A DNA stretch of 64,000 nucleotides from Gaiellasilicea sp963789355. GTDB lineage: Bacteria > Actinomycetota > Thermoleophilia > Gaiellales > Gaiellaceae. Under the pieces are notes generated by a model. The model did no database searches. It was not told the origin of the DNA and saw nothing but the letters and a program-made list of their open reading frames with translations. This document shows, piece by piece, positions 19,472-28,676 of the stretch. The translations under genes were made by a program, and so were the position numbers. The stretch covers positions 558,001-622,000 of the forward strand of contig CAWBKK010000002.1 of NCBI GenBank assembly GCA_963789355.1, given 5' to 3'. The number at the start of each line of letters is the position of its first letter. The stretch's first letter is position 1.

Positions 19472-20473
19472 GTGGCAACCATCTACAACGGCGGCAACGT
19501 CGACCTGCTCTCCGGCAAGGTCGCCATCCTCGGCTACGGCAGCCAGGGGCACGCGCACGCGCTCAACCTGCACGAGTCGGGTGTCGAGGTCATGGTCGGG
19601 CTCCGTCCCGGCAGCGCCTCACGGGACGCGGCCGAGACGGCCGGACTCGCCGTCGGCACCGCCGCCGAGGCGGTCGCGGGCGCCCAGCTCGTCTCGATGC
19701 TGCTGCCCGACCAGGTGCAACCGAGCGTCTACGAGCAGGACGTCGCGCCGAACCTCGCCGAGGGCGCCGCGCTCGCGTTCGCGCACGGCTTCAACGTCCA
19801 CTACGGGCGGATCAAGGCTCCCGCCGGCCACGATGTCCTGATGGTCGCGCCAAAGGGGCCGGGGCACGTCGTCCGCCGCCTCTTCACGGAGGGCCTCGGC
19901 ACGCCGGCCGTGGTTGCGGTCGCGCAGGATGCGAGCGGGCAGGCACTCCAGCTCGCCCTCGCCTACGGAACGGCGCTCGGCGCCGGTCGCGCCGGGATGA
20001 TCGAGACGACGTTCGCGGAGGAGACGGAGACGGATCTCTTCGGCGAGCAGGCCGTACTCTGCGGCGGCACCGCCGAGCTCGTGCGCGCAGGCTTCGAGAC
20101 GCTCGTCGAGGCCGGCTATCAGCCCGAGGTCGCCTACTACGAGTGCCTGCACGAGCTGAAGCTGATCGTCGACCTGATCTGGGAGGGTGGCCTGTCGCAC
20201 ATGCGCTGGTCGATCTCCGATACGGCCGAGTACGGCGACTTCTCGCGGGGCGACCGCATCATCGACGACCACGTCCGCGGCAAGATGCGCGAGGTGCTCG
20301 GCGAGATCCAGGACGGGACGTTCGCGCGCGAGTGGATCGCGGAGATGGACTCCGGCGAGCGCAAGCTCGACGAGATGCGGGCGGCAGCGCGCGAGCGGCA
20401 GATCGAGCAGGTCGGAACCGAGCTCCGCTCGCTGATGACGCGGGAGCGGGCCGGGGAACCGAGTGTCGGTTGA
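19472..20473 (+). CDS. ilvC: Ketol-acid reductoisomerase (class I)
   Basis: Mg2+- and NAD(P)H-dependent isomeroreductase, second step of valine/isoleucine synthesis. Intact, 333 residues, the short class I form. Rossmann motif VAILGYGSQGHAHALNL; cofactor-selecting loop VGLRPGSASRDAA; metal-site helices ETETDLFGEQAVLCGG and YYECLHELKLIVDLIWEGG; end region TAEYGDFSRGDRI. GTG 19472 follows AAAGGAAG 10 bases upstream. It overlaps the hom start by 11 bases. Confidence 0.95.
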   Translation: MATIYNGGNVDLLSGKVAILGYGSQGHAHALNLHESGVEVMVGLRPGSASRDAAETAGLAVGTAAEAVAGAQLVSMLLPDQVQPSVYEQDVAPNLAEGAALAFAHGFNVHYGRIKAPAGHDVLMVAPKGPGHVVRRLFTEGLGTPAVVAVAQDASGQALQLALAYGTALGAGRAGMIETTFAEETETDLFGEQAVLCGGTAELVRAGFETLVEAGYQPEVAYYECLHELKLIVDLIWEGGLSHMRWSISDTAEYGDFSRGDRIIDDHVRGKMREVLGEIQDGTFAREWIAEMDSGERKLDEMRAAARERQIEQVGTELRSLMTRERAGEPSVG

Positions 20474-21750
20474 CGTCCCGGTCGCCCTCCTCGGGTACGG
20501 AACGGTCGGAGCGGCGGTCGCGCGGCTCCTAGCCGAGAGCGCCGAGGACATCGAGCGGGCCACGGGGCACAGGCTCCGGCTCGTGCGCGCGCTCGTTCGC
20601 GACGTCGGCAAGGAGCGCGAGTCCCTCCCGGACGAGGGCGTGCTGACGGACGACTTCGCCCGGATCCGCGACGACGACTCGATCGCGATCGTGGCCGAAG
20701 TGATGGGCGGCCTGGAGCCCACGGGCGACTATCTGCTCGAGCTCCTGCGCGCCGGCAAACCGGTCGTGACCGCGAACAAGCAGCTGCTCGCCCGCCGCAG
20801 CACGGAGCTCTTCGCGACGGCGGCGGCGGCGGGCGTGCAGCTCCGCTTCGAGGCGTCGGTCTGTGCTGCGATCCCCGTGATCAAGGTGCTGCGCGAGTCG
20901 CTCGTCGTCACGAACGTCCACCGCGTGCTCGGGATCGTCAACGGAACGACGAACTTCATCCTGACGCGGATGGAGTCCGGCGCCGCCTACGAGGAGGCGC
21001 TCGCCGAGGCGCAGCGGCTCGGCTATGCCGAGGCCGACCCGACGGAGGACGTCTCGGGCGCCGACGCGGCCGCGAAGATGGCGATCCTCGCGAGCGTCGC
21101 GTTCGGCTCCCGGGTCGAGCTCGACAGCGTCGACGTACGAGGGGATCGAGCGGATCCGGCCGGAGCACGTCGAGGCTGCGCGTTCGCTCGACGCGGTCGT
21201 GCGGCTGGTCGGCACCGCAACGCTCGTGGACGGGGCGGTCGACGTCCGCGTCGGCCCAGCCCTCGTCGACCGGCATCACCCGCTCGCCTCGGTCGAGGGC
21301 CCTTTCAACGCCGTCATGCTGCACGGGGATGCGATCCGCGAGATCATGCTGGAGGGTCCCGGCGCCGGCGGGCTCGAGACGGCGTCGGCGGTGGTGGCCG
21401 ACATGGTGAGCGTGCTCGGGACGACGGGAACAGGCTTTCTTCAGGACGACGCCTGCTGGCGCTCGCTGCCGACGCTGCCCGCGGGCGACCTCCCCGCGAC
21501 CTTCTACGTCAGGATCGCGGTCGAGGATCGGCCGGGCGTGCTCGCGCACATCGCCGAGCGGTTCGCGGAGGAGGGAGTCTCGATCGCCCAGCTGTCGCAG
21601 CAGGTCGAGAACGGCAGTGCGGCGCTCGACGTGGTCACGCACACGGCGCCGTCGGGACGGGTTGCGGCCGCGCTCGACGCGATCGCCGCGCTCCCCGAGG
21701 TGCACGCTCGCCCCGAGACGCTCCGGGTCGTCACCGAGCGCGGCGTCTGA
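20463..21750 (+). CDS. hom: Homoserine dehydrogenase with ACT domain (one frame break)
   Basis: Reduces aspartate semialdehyde to homoserine, the branch to threonine, isoleucine and methionine. NAD-binding VALLGYGTVGAAVARLL, VTANKQLLARR, the homoserine-site VNGTTNFILTRM and EADPTEDVSGADAAAKMAIL, and a C-terminal ACT domain (YVRIAVEDRPGVLAHIAERF) for threonine feedback. One extra base near 21137 splits the frame between ELDSV and TYEGIERIRPEH. About 428 residues when repaired, a normal length. It lies inside the ilv operon rather than with aspartokinase. Confidence 0.9.
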
Positions 21751-21751
21751 C

Positions 21752-22610
21752 GTGGCTGTGACGATCACCCTCGGGCGAGGGATCGACGCCCCTCCTGCCG
21801 CTGCCCCGCCTCTCGGCGCGGCTCGGAGTCGAGCTCTGGGTCGAAGTGGGAGGGCGCGAACCCGACCGGGTCGTTCAAGGATCGCGGGATGGCGGTCGCC
21901 GTGTCGCGAGCGCTCGCGCTCGGTGCGCCCGGGATCGTCTGCGCCTCGACCGGGAACACCGCGGCGTCGGCGGCCGCCTACGCGGCGCGCGCCGGCCTGC
22001 CGCGCGGTCGTCCTGGCGAGCCGCGGCAGCGTTGCCCGCGGGAAGATCGTCGCAGGCTCGCGCGGTCGGGGTCGAGCTGCGCGAGCTCGACGGCACCTTC
22101 AACGACGCGCACCTGGAGGCGCGGCGGCTCGCCGAGGTCGAAGGGCTCGTCAACGTCAACTCGATCAATCCCGACCGGATCGAGGGGCAGTCCTCCGCCG
22201 CCCGCGAGGTGCTCGAGCAGCTGGGCGGCGTTCCCGACGTCCTCGCGCTGCCGTACGGCGGCGGCGGCAACACCGTCAGCTACGCGCGGGGGTTCGGCGA
22301 GACGCTGCCGCGCTTCCTCCTCGGCGAGGCGGCGCAGCGGCGCGACACGTTCGCGACCGCGATCAGGATCGCAGAGCCCATTCACGGCCGGGAGGTCGAG
22401 GATGTGCTCGAGCGCTCCGGCGGACAGATCGTGTCGCTGCCCGACGCGGCGATCGAAGGCGCGTGGCGCTCGCTTGCACGCGAGGAAGGCATCTTCTGCG
22501 AGCCTGCCAGCGCCTCCGGCATCGCCGCGGTCGAGGCAGCGGGGCTGCGCGACGTCCGCGTCGTCTGCGTCCTCACGGGCCACGGACTCAAGGACCCCGA
22601 CGCCGTCTGA
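21752..22610 (+). CDS. thrC: Threonine synthase, canonical copy (frame-disrupted)
   Basis: PLP enzyme converting O-phosphohomoserine to threonine. PLP lysine in NPTGSFKDRGMAV, substrate loop CASTGNTAASAAAYAA, phosphate/PLP loop PYGGGGNTVSYARGF, and C-terminal VLTGHGLKDPDAV, all canonical, unlike paralog 1. It lacks the zinc ribbon of the two other homologs. Four single-base shifts (near 21770, 21845, 22007 and 22057) break the first 300 bases. About 285 residues when repaired, short for the family. It lies between hom and thrB, so this is the copy most likely to make threonine. Confidence 0.87.
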
Positions 22611-22614
22611 CCCG

Positions 22615-23431
22615 ATGATCCTCCGCGTTCGCGCCCCGGCCACGACGGCGAACATCGGCCCCGGCTTCGACTGCGCCGCCGCCGCGCTCGAGCTCTGGAA
22701 CGAGCTCGAGCTTCGCCCCGGCGACGGCCCCGTCGACCGCGACCATCTCGGCGTGCGCGCGTTCGAGCGTCTCGCTCCCGCCGACGGCTGGAGCTTCACG
22801 TTCACCGACGAGATCCCACAGGCGCGTGGGCTCGGCTCCAGCGCCTCGATCGTCGCGCTCGGCCTCGTCGCCGGCGCGCTCGTCGCGAAGCAGGAGCCCG
22901 ACAGCCGACGAGCTGCTCGCGCTCGGGATCGACCTCGAAGGCCACGGCGACAATCTCGCCGCCGCGCTCGCGGGCGGCGTCTGCCTGACCTGGGGGACGC
23001 GGATCGCCCGGATCGCGGACACGACCCCCGCGTTGCCCGTCGCGGTGATCCCGCTCGCACGCTCGCTGACGGCGGAGTCGCGAGCGGCGCTGCCTGCCGC
23101 CGTGCCCCACGCGGATGCCGCCTTCAACGCGGGCCGCGCCGCGCTGCTCGGCGCCGCGCTCGCGAGCGGCTCGGCGACGCTCTTCGAGGCGGCGCTCGCG
23201 GATCGCCTGCACGAGCCGTACCGGGCCGCCGCTTCGCCGCTCCTCGGTCGGATCCGCGAGCACCTTCCCGACGCAGCCATCGGCGCAACGCTCTCCGGCG
23301 CCGGCCCGACCGTGATCGTGTGGGCGCGCCCCGGCAAGGATGCCGCCTGCGTGAACGAGCTTCGATCCCGCTTTCCCGACGAGCACGTCCTTCCACTCGC
23401 GATCTCCCAGACAGGAGCCGGCCCCACATGA
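22615..23431 (+). CDS. thrB: Homoserine kinase, GHMP type (one frame break)
   Basis: Phosphorylates homoserine with ATP to O-phosphohomoserine, the substrate of ThrC. N-terminal RVRAPATTANIGPGFDCAA, the GHMP ATP loop IPQARGLGSSASIVALGL, and the C-terminal LSGAGPTVIVWA motif. A frame shift near 22910 splits KQEPDS from DELLALGIDLEGHGDN. About 271 residues when repaired. ATG 22615 follows the thrC stop by four bases, and the end overlaps ilvD by ATGA. Its product could also feed the two other threonine-synthase homologs. Confidence 0.9.
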
Positions 23432-25135
23432 CCGAGAACCCTTACGACCGTCCCTCCGATCCTGCCAAGCGTCACAGCGCCGCTCTGACCGACGGCCCCG
23501 ACCGCGCCCCGGCCCGGGCGATGCTCAAGGGCACCGGGTTCACCGACGAGGATCTCGCCCGGCCGCTGGTCGGGGTCGCGACGAGCTGGATCGAGACGAT
23601 GCCGTGCAACCTGAACCAGCGCGCGCTCGCCCAGCACGTCAAGCGCGGGATCCGCGAGGCCGGCGGGACGCCGATGGAGTTCAACACGATCGCCGTCTCG
23701 GACGGCGTCTCGATGGGGACGGAGGGGATGCGCGCCTCGCTCGTCTCGCGCGAGGTGATCGCCGACTCGATCGAGCTCGTCGCGCGCGGCCACCTGTTCG
23801 ACGGCCTCGTCTGCCTCGTCGGCTGCGACAAGACGATCCCGGCCGCGGTGATGGCGCTCGCACGGCTCGACCTTCCCGGGTCTTGCGCTCTACAACGGCT
23901 CGATCGCGCCCGGGCCGCTACAAGGACGCCGACGTGACGATCCAGGACGTCTTCGAGGCCGTCGGCGCTCACGCCGCCGGGACGATGAGCGGCGCCGAGG
24001 TGCACGCGCTCGAGAGCGTCGCGTGCCCGGGCGCGGGCGCGTGCGGCGGCCAGTTCACGGCCAACACGATGTCGACGGCGCTCGACTTCCTCGGCATCTC
24101 GCCGGCCGGGCTGAACGGGATCCCGGCGCTGCACCCATCGAAGAACGAGGCAGCGTACGAGGCCGGCGTGCTCGCGATGCGACTCGTCCGCGACGACGTC
24201 CGGCCCTCGCACGTGATCACGCGCGAGGCGCTCGACAACGCCGCCGCGTCGATCGCGGCCAGCGGGGGCTCGACGAACGGCGTCCTGCACCTGCTTGCGA
24301 TCGCACGCGAGCTCGGGATCCCCTACACGCTCGAGGACTTCGACGCCGTGGCGGAGCGGACGCCCGTGGTCGCGAGCCTCAAGCCCGGCGGCCGCTTCGT
24401 CGCCACCGACATGCATGCCGCGGGCGGCGTCGCGCTCGTCGCTCGCGAGCTGCTGAAGCGCGACGACCTGCTGACCGGGTCGGCGCCGAATGTGGACGGG
24501 CGCTCGCTGGCGCAGATCGCCGCTGCGGTCGAGGAGACCGAAGGGCAGGAGGTCGTCGTTCCCCTCGAGACGCCGCTGAAGGCCACCGGCGGTCTGCGGG
24601 TGATCTACGGCAACCTCGCCCCGGACGGCGCGATCGTGAAGCTCGCCGGCCACGAGCGGCTCGTGCACCGCGGCCCCGCGCGGGTGTTCGACTCGGAGGA
24701 GGCGTGCTTCGCGGCGGTCAAGGCTCGCTCCGTTCACCCCGGCGACGTGGTCGTGATCCGCTACGAGGGCCCAGCCGGAGGCCCCGGAATGCGGGAGATG
24801 CTGCACGTGACGGCCGCGATCGTCGGCGAGGGGCTCTCCGACTCGGTCGCGCTCGTCACCGACGGGCGCTTCTCGGGGGCCACGCACGGCTTCATGGTCG
24901 GTCACGTCACCCCCGAGGCGTTCCGGGGCGGGCCGCTCGCCGCCCTCGAGGAGGGCGACCTGGTCGTGCTCGACGTCGAGACGCGGCGAGCTGCGGGTCG
25001 AGCTCTCGGACGACGAGCTCGCCGCTCGCCTCGAGGCGTGGTCGCCGCCGGCGCCTCGCTACGAGACGCGGCGTCCTCGCCAAGTACGCGCGACTCGTCT
25101 CCTCGGCGTCGGAGGGCGCCGTCACCCGGCCCTAG
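23428..25135 (+). CDS. ilvD: Dihydroxy-acid dehydratase (frame-disrupted)
   Basis: Iron-sulfur dehydratase giving the 2-oxo acids of valine and isoleucine. Cluster cysteines are seen in METMPCNLNQ-type, LVGCDKTIPA and CPGAGACGGQFTANTMS segments, and catalytic motifs in TDGRFSGATHGFMVGHVTPEA. Extra bases near 23881 and 23917, and shifts near 24983 and 25070, break the frame. About 565 residues when repaired, full length. It is the last gene of the leu-ilv-hom-thr operon and shares four bases with the convergent bicupin. Confidence 0.92.
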
Positions 25136-26079
25136 TCGTCGGGCTCGCCGTCGTCGTAGGCGAGCACCTCGATCCGCCCGATCACCCCGAGCCCGCTCCA
25201 GGCGATCTTGTTCGAGCGCGGGTACCAGCGCATGTCGTTCGGCTTCCGCGTCCCGTAGATCAGCATCGTCAGCCCGGTCCCACCGGCGCGGAACCAGTGG
25301 CTGACCCGCGTTCCGGGCGGACGGGCGATCACGTGGCCGGGGCGAATCGGGATCTCTTCCTGCGCGGCGCCGGTGCCTGCCGCGAACGAGGGCGACGGCC
25401 AGAGATGGAGTGTCCCCTCGCCCTCGAGGATCACGAAGATCTCCTCCTCCTCGGAGTGGCAGTGTGGGACCGAGCCGCGTGCGCCCGGATCCAGCCGCTC
25501 CCAGTGGAAGCCGGCCTGGTCGGAGCGCTCCCTCGTGGCGAGCGGCGCCGTCGTCGACCGCCCCCAGTGCTCGAGCTCGACCTCGTCGATGTTGAGGATG
25601 TTCGCCGGCCGCTCGGCCGGCTCGCCGTAGGCGAGCGGCGGCGCCTCGGCCTCGCGGTCCCACGGATCGTCGACGCGCCCCGCGACCCACGGCCAGCCGA
25701 AGCGGACGGCGCCCGAGCGCGGCAGCCAGCCGAAGTCCGTCGGGTGCCTCGTCCCGAAGACGAGGTAGTCGAGCCCGTCGGGGCCGGCGACGAAGGTGTG
25801 CTCGAGCTCGTTGGCGCGATGGATGACGCAGTCGCCGGGGCGGACGTGGTGCACCTGCTCGTCCTGCCATGCGAGCCCGGAGCCCGCGAGCACGTAGAAC
25901 ACCTCCTCCGACGCACCGTGCGAGTGAGGCGGCGTCGGCAGCTTGCCCGGCGCCACGCGCACCCGGTTGAGCCCGACGTCCTTCGTGCCCGCAGCGTCCC
26001 CGAGCCGCTGCCAGGTGGCGTCCATCTCCCCCTTGGCGCGGCGGTGGCCCTCGACGTCGTCCCAGTGGGCGAGACCCAT
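25132..26079 (-). CDS. Bicupin protein of unknown function
   Basis: Two cupin domains in tandem, 315 residues, intact, probably cytoplasmic. Domain 1 has PPHSHGASEEVFYVLAGSG and a second-motif HRANELEHTFVAG; domain 2 has VPHCHSEEEEIFVILEGEG and PPGTRVSHWFRAG. Each therefore keeps the metal-type His and Glu ligands (HxH...E...H). Repeated endings FGTRHPTDFGWLPRS and YGTRKPNDMRWYPRS show internal duplication. It resembles cupins annotated as gentisate dioxygenase-like or sugar isomerase-like, but no specific activity can be assigned. It is divergent from the SAM-riboswitch gene. Confidence 0.8.
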   Translation of the reverse strand: MGLAHWDDVEGHRRAKGEMDATWQRLGDAAGTKDVGLNRVRVAPGKLPTPPHSHGASEEVFYVLAGSGLAWQDEQVHHVRPGDCVIHRANELEHTFVAGPDGLDYLVFGTRHPTDFGWLPRSGAVRFGWPWVAGRVDDPWDREAEAPPLAYGEPAERPANILNIDEVELEHWGRSTTAPLATRERSDQAGFHWERLDPGARGSVPHCHSEEEEIFVILEGEGTLHLWPSPSFAAGTGAAQEEIPIRPGHVIARPPGTRVSHWFRAGGTGLTMLIYGTRKPNDMRWYPRSNKIAWSGLGVIGRIEVLAYDDGEPDD

Positions 26080-26120
26080 GTGCGAAACCTAGACGCTGGC
26101 CCGCTCGTGCGCGCCGCCCA

Positions 26121-26138
26121 AGCTTTACTTTGTACACT
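26121..26138 (+). promoter_or_regulatory. Repeated promoter-proximal motif with TACACT -10
   Basis: AGCTTTACTTTGTACAC at 26121-26137 recurs with one mismatch at 27515-27531 in front of leuB. TACACT (26133-26138) is a likely -10 element for the SAM-riboswitch transcript. No good -35 box lies 16-18 bases upstream, so the shared AGCTTTACTTT may be an activator or repressor site. Confidence 0.4.
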
Positions 26139-26165
26139 GTCTCGGACACAGGGCGGGATCCGTCC

Positions 26166-26275
26166 CGCTCCGCATCAAGAGAGGTCGAGGGACCCGGCCC
26201 GACGACGCCTCGGCAACCTGCCTCCGCGCAAGGTGCCAACCGGCCGAGCGAGGACGCTCGGATCGATGTAGAGCG
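26166..26275 (+). ncRNA. SAM-I (S-box) riboswitch
   Basis: The aptamer core is nearly consensus: ATCAAGAGAGGTCGAGGGA, then CCGGCCCGACGACGCC, CGGCAACCTGC, and AAGGTGCCAACCGG, followed by GATCGATGTAGAGCG closing the outer stem with CGCTC near 26166. The gene's ATG is at 26295 behind GGAGA. Binding of S-adenosylmethionine should lower expression of the downstream threonine-synthase homolog. The short gap to the start codon and absence of a clear T-run suggest translational control (inference). Confidence 0.93.
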
Positions 26276-26294
26276 ACGAGACGAAGGAGAGTCA

Positions 26295-27516
26295 ATGCCC
26301 GCAACCAGCCTCCGCTGCCGCAACTGCAGCCACGAGCTCGGCCTCGACGGGGTCGGTGCCTGCCCCAAGTGCTGGGGCCCGCTCGAGCCCGTGTACGACC
26401 TCGACACGATCCGGCCTCGCTTCACGCGCGAGTCGATCGCAGCCGGCCCGCCCTCCCTGTGGCGCTACGGGGCGCTCCTGCCGGTCGAGACGCCGACGGA
26501 GCCCAAGCTGCCGCCGGGCCTGACACCGCTGGTCGCGGCGCCCCGGCTCGCCGAGGCGGTCGGCGTGCGGGAGCTCCACCTCAAGCTCGACACGGCAAAT
26601 CCGACGCACTCCTTCAAGGATCGCGTCGTCGCTGTCGCAGCCGCGAAGGCGCAGGAGCTCGGGCTCCGCACGCTGGCCTGCTCGTCGACCGGCAACCTCG
26701 CGGCTGCGGTCGCGGCGCGGGCCGCGGTCGAGGGCCTCGACGCGGCGGTGTTCTGCCCGGCGGGGCTCGAGCGCGAGAAGCTGCTCGCGACGGCAGCGTA
26801 CGGAGCGACGATCTACGAGGTGCTCGGCAGCTACGACGACTGCAGCCGTCTGACCGTCGAGCTCTCGTTCGAGCTCGACTGGGCGTTCGTCAACGTCGGC
26901 CTGCGCGCGTACTACGCGGAGGGCTCCAAGACGGTCGCGTTCGAGGTCGCCGAGCAGCTGGGCTGGCGGCTCCCCGATGCGGTCGTCTGCCCGGTCGCGT
27001 CGGGGGCGCTGCTCTCGAAGGTGGGACGGGGCTTCGGCGAGTTCCTCGAGCTCGGTCTCGTCGAGGGAGCACCACCGCGTCTGGTCGGCGCCCAGGCCGA
27101 GGGGTGTCGAACCGGTCGCCGCGGCCTACCGCGAGGAGCGGCGGGTGACCCCGGTCCGGCCGCAGTCGGTCTGCAGCTCGCTCGCGATCGGGAACCCCGC
27201 CGACGGCGACCATGCGGTCGCGGCGGTGCGGGCCTCCGGGGGCTCGGTGCACGCGGTGCCGGAGGACGAGATCGGCCCGAACATGGTCTTGCTGGCCGAG
27301 AGCTCGGGCGTCTTCGGCGAGGCGGCGACCGGGGTCTGCCTGGGAGCGCTCCGCGAGGCGCTGGCGCAGGGAAGCGTCACGGAGGACGACTGCGTTGTCC
27401 TCCTCGTCACGGGAGACGGCCTGAAGACGCCAGGCCCCGTGGCCGACCGCATCTCGTCGATCAGAATCGAGGCCGACGCTGATTCCTTGCTCGAGCGGCT
27501 CGGTGTAGCCGTCTAG
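26295..27516 (+). CDS. Threonine synthase homolog under SAM riboswitch control (one frame break)
   Basis: PLP enzyme of the threonine synthase family with an N-terminal zinc ribbon (CRNCSHELGLDGVGACPKC). PLP lysine in NPTHSFKDRVVAVA, substrate loop CSSTGNLAAAVAA, and C-terminal LLVTGDGLKTPGPV, all close to canonical. An extra C near 27108 separates QAEGC from EPVAAAYREE. About 406 residues when repaired. ATG 26295 follows GAAGGAGA. Since a canonical thrC sits with hom and thrB, and this copy is behind a SAM-I riboswitch, it may make a methionine precursor from O-phosphohomoserine, or be a threonine synthase whose expression follows methionine status. leuB lies 167 bases downstream. Confidence 0.85.
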
Positions 27517-27555
27517 CTTTACTTTCTACACCATCGACGATAGGGTCGAGGGACG

Positions 27556-27687
27556 GTGCTCAACCCGTATCCCCCGAGTTGCACCAAGCTCGGGGCGGCG
27601 ACAGGATTTGCCAGAGAAGGAGCCGCCGCCCCGAGCACCCTTGACCGGCCGGAGCTGTTGGCGGCGAAGCGGGGGCTCGGTCGTTGA
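27556..27687 (+). CDS. Possible small upstream ORF coupled to leuB
   Basis: A 43-codon frame from GTG 27556, preceded by GAGGGA. It runs through both leader hairpins and ends on a TGA that overlaps the TTG start of leuB (TTGA). It is not rich in Leu or Ile, so it is not a standard attenuator peptide, but its end position would allow translational coupling. It may be chance in GC-rich DNA. Confidence 0.3.
   Translation: MLNPYPPSCTKLGAATGFAREGAAAPSTLDRPELLAAKRGLGR
27572..27636 (+). promoter_or_regulatory. Mutually exclusive leader hairpins before leuB
   Basis: CCCCGAG (27572-27578) can pair with CTCGGGG (27589-27595). The same CTCGGGG is part of GCTCGGGGCGGCG (27588-27600), which pairs perfectly over 13 bases with CGCCGCCCCGAGC (27624-27636). 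The two folds exclude each other, as in attenuators and riboswitch expression platforms. No T-run follows the long stem. The sensing element, if any, would be in 27532-27571. Confidence 0.5.
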
Positions 27688-28676
27688 CGCTCCGCGTCGT
27701 CTGCCTTCCCGGAGACGGCATCGGCCCGGAGGTGACGGCGGTCGCGATCGACGTCCTTCGCGCCCTGCCGCTCGAGCTCGAGGTCGAGGAGCAGAGCTTC
27801 GGCGGCGGCGCGATCCTCGCCGAGGGCACACCGCTGCCCGAGCGAACCCTGAAGGCCTGCCAGGGCGCCGACGCCGTCATCCTCGGCGCGGTCGGGCTGC
27901 CCGAGCTCGAGGGCGCTCCGGTGCGGCCGGAGCAGGGGCTGATCGGACTTCGGCGCGCGCTCGACGTCTACGCCAACCTGCGTCCCGCGACCGGCGACGG
28001 GATCGACCTCCTGATCGTCCGCGAGCTCGTCGGCGGCCTCTACTACGGCGCCAGCGGCCGGCGTCCCGACGGCTCCGCGTTCGACACCTGCGAGTACACG
28101 CCCGAGGCGATCGAGCGGGTCGCGCGGCGGGCGTTCGAGCTCGCCGGAGCGCGCCGCGGGCACGTGACCTCGGTCGACAAGGCGAACGTGCTCGAGACCT
28201 CCCGGCTCTGGCGCGAGACGGTCATACGCGTCGCCGCGGACTATCCGGAGCTCGAGCTCGAGCACATGCTCGTCGACACGGCGGGGCTCCAGCTCGTGCA
28301 GGATCCGGGCCGCTTCGACGTGCTTCTGACCGAGAACACCTTCGGCGACATCCTCTCCGACGTCGCGGCCGGGATGTGCGGCGGCCTCGGTCTCGCGGCC
28401 TCGGCGAGCCTCGGCGACCGCCGGCCCGGCATCTTCGAGCCGGTGCACGGCTCCGCGCCGGACATCGCGGGCAAAGGGATCGCGAATCCGGCAGCGATGC
28501 TCCGGTCGGTCGCGCTCCTGCTCCGGCACGGCGCCGACGAGCCGGAGCTGGCCGGCGCGCTCGAGGACGCGGTCGAGAAAGCGCTCGCCACCTCGCCTAC
28601 GGTCGACCAGGGCGGCACCGCGACGACGGCGGCGTTCGCCGCGTCCGTGCTCGAGCAGCTCGCGGTCGGCGGTTAG
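27684..28676 (+). CDS. leuB: 3-Isopropylmalate dehydrogenase
   Basis: NAD-dependent oxidative decarboxylation of 3-isopropylmalate in leucine synthesis. Intact, 330 residues. All catalytic parts are present: VCLPGDGIGPEV, LDVYANLRP, RELVGGLYYGASG (Tyr), SVDKANVLETSRLW (Lys), MLVDTAGLQLV, LTENTFGDILSDVAAG (metal Asp pair) and EPVHGSAPDIAGKGIANP. TTG 27684 is the start, with a GAAGCGGGG region upstream. The gene shares four bases with convergent leuD. This is the functional counterpart of the degenerate copy at 16300. Confidence 0.94.
   Translation: MTLRVVCLPGDGIGPEVTAVAIDVLRALPLELEVEEQSFGGGAILAEGTPLPERTLKACQGADAVILGAVGLPELEGAPVRPEQGLIGLRRALDVYANLRPATGDGIDLLIVRELVGGLYYGASGRRPDGSAFDTCEYTPEAIERVARRAFELAGARRGHVTSVDKANVLETSRLWRETVIRVAADYPELELEHMLVDTAGLQLVQDPGRFDVLLTENTFGDILSDVAAGMCGGLGLAASASLGDRRPGIFEPVHGSAPDIAGKGIANPAAMLRSVALLLRHGADEPELAGALEDAVEKALATSPTVDQGGTATTAAFAASVLEQLAVGG

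Noticed and set aside
27517..27683. A T-box leader before leuB
   Set aside because: The conserved T-box core motif is absent and the transcript is too short.
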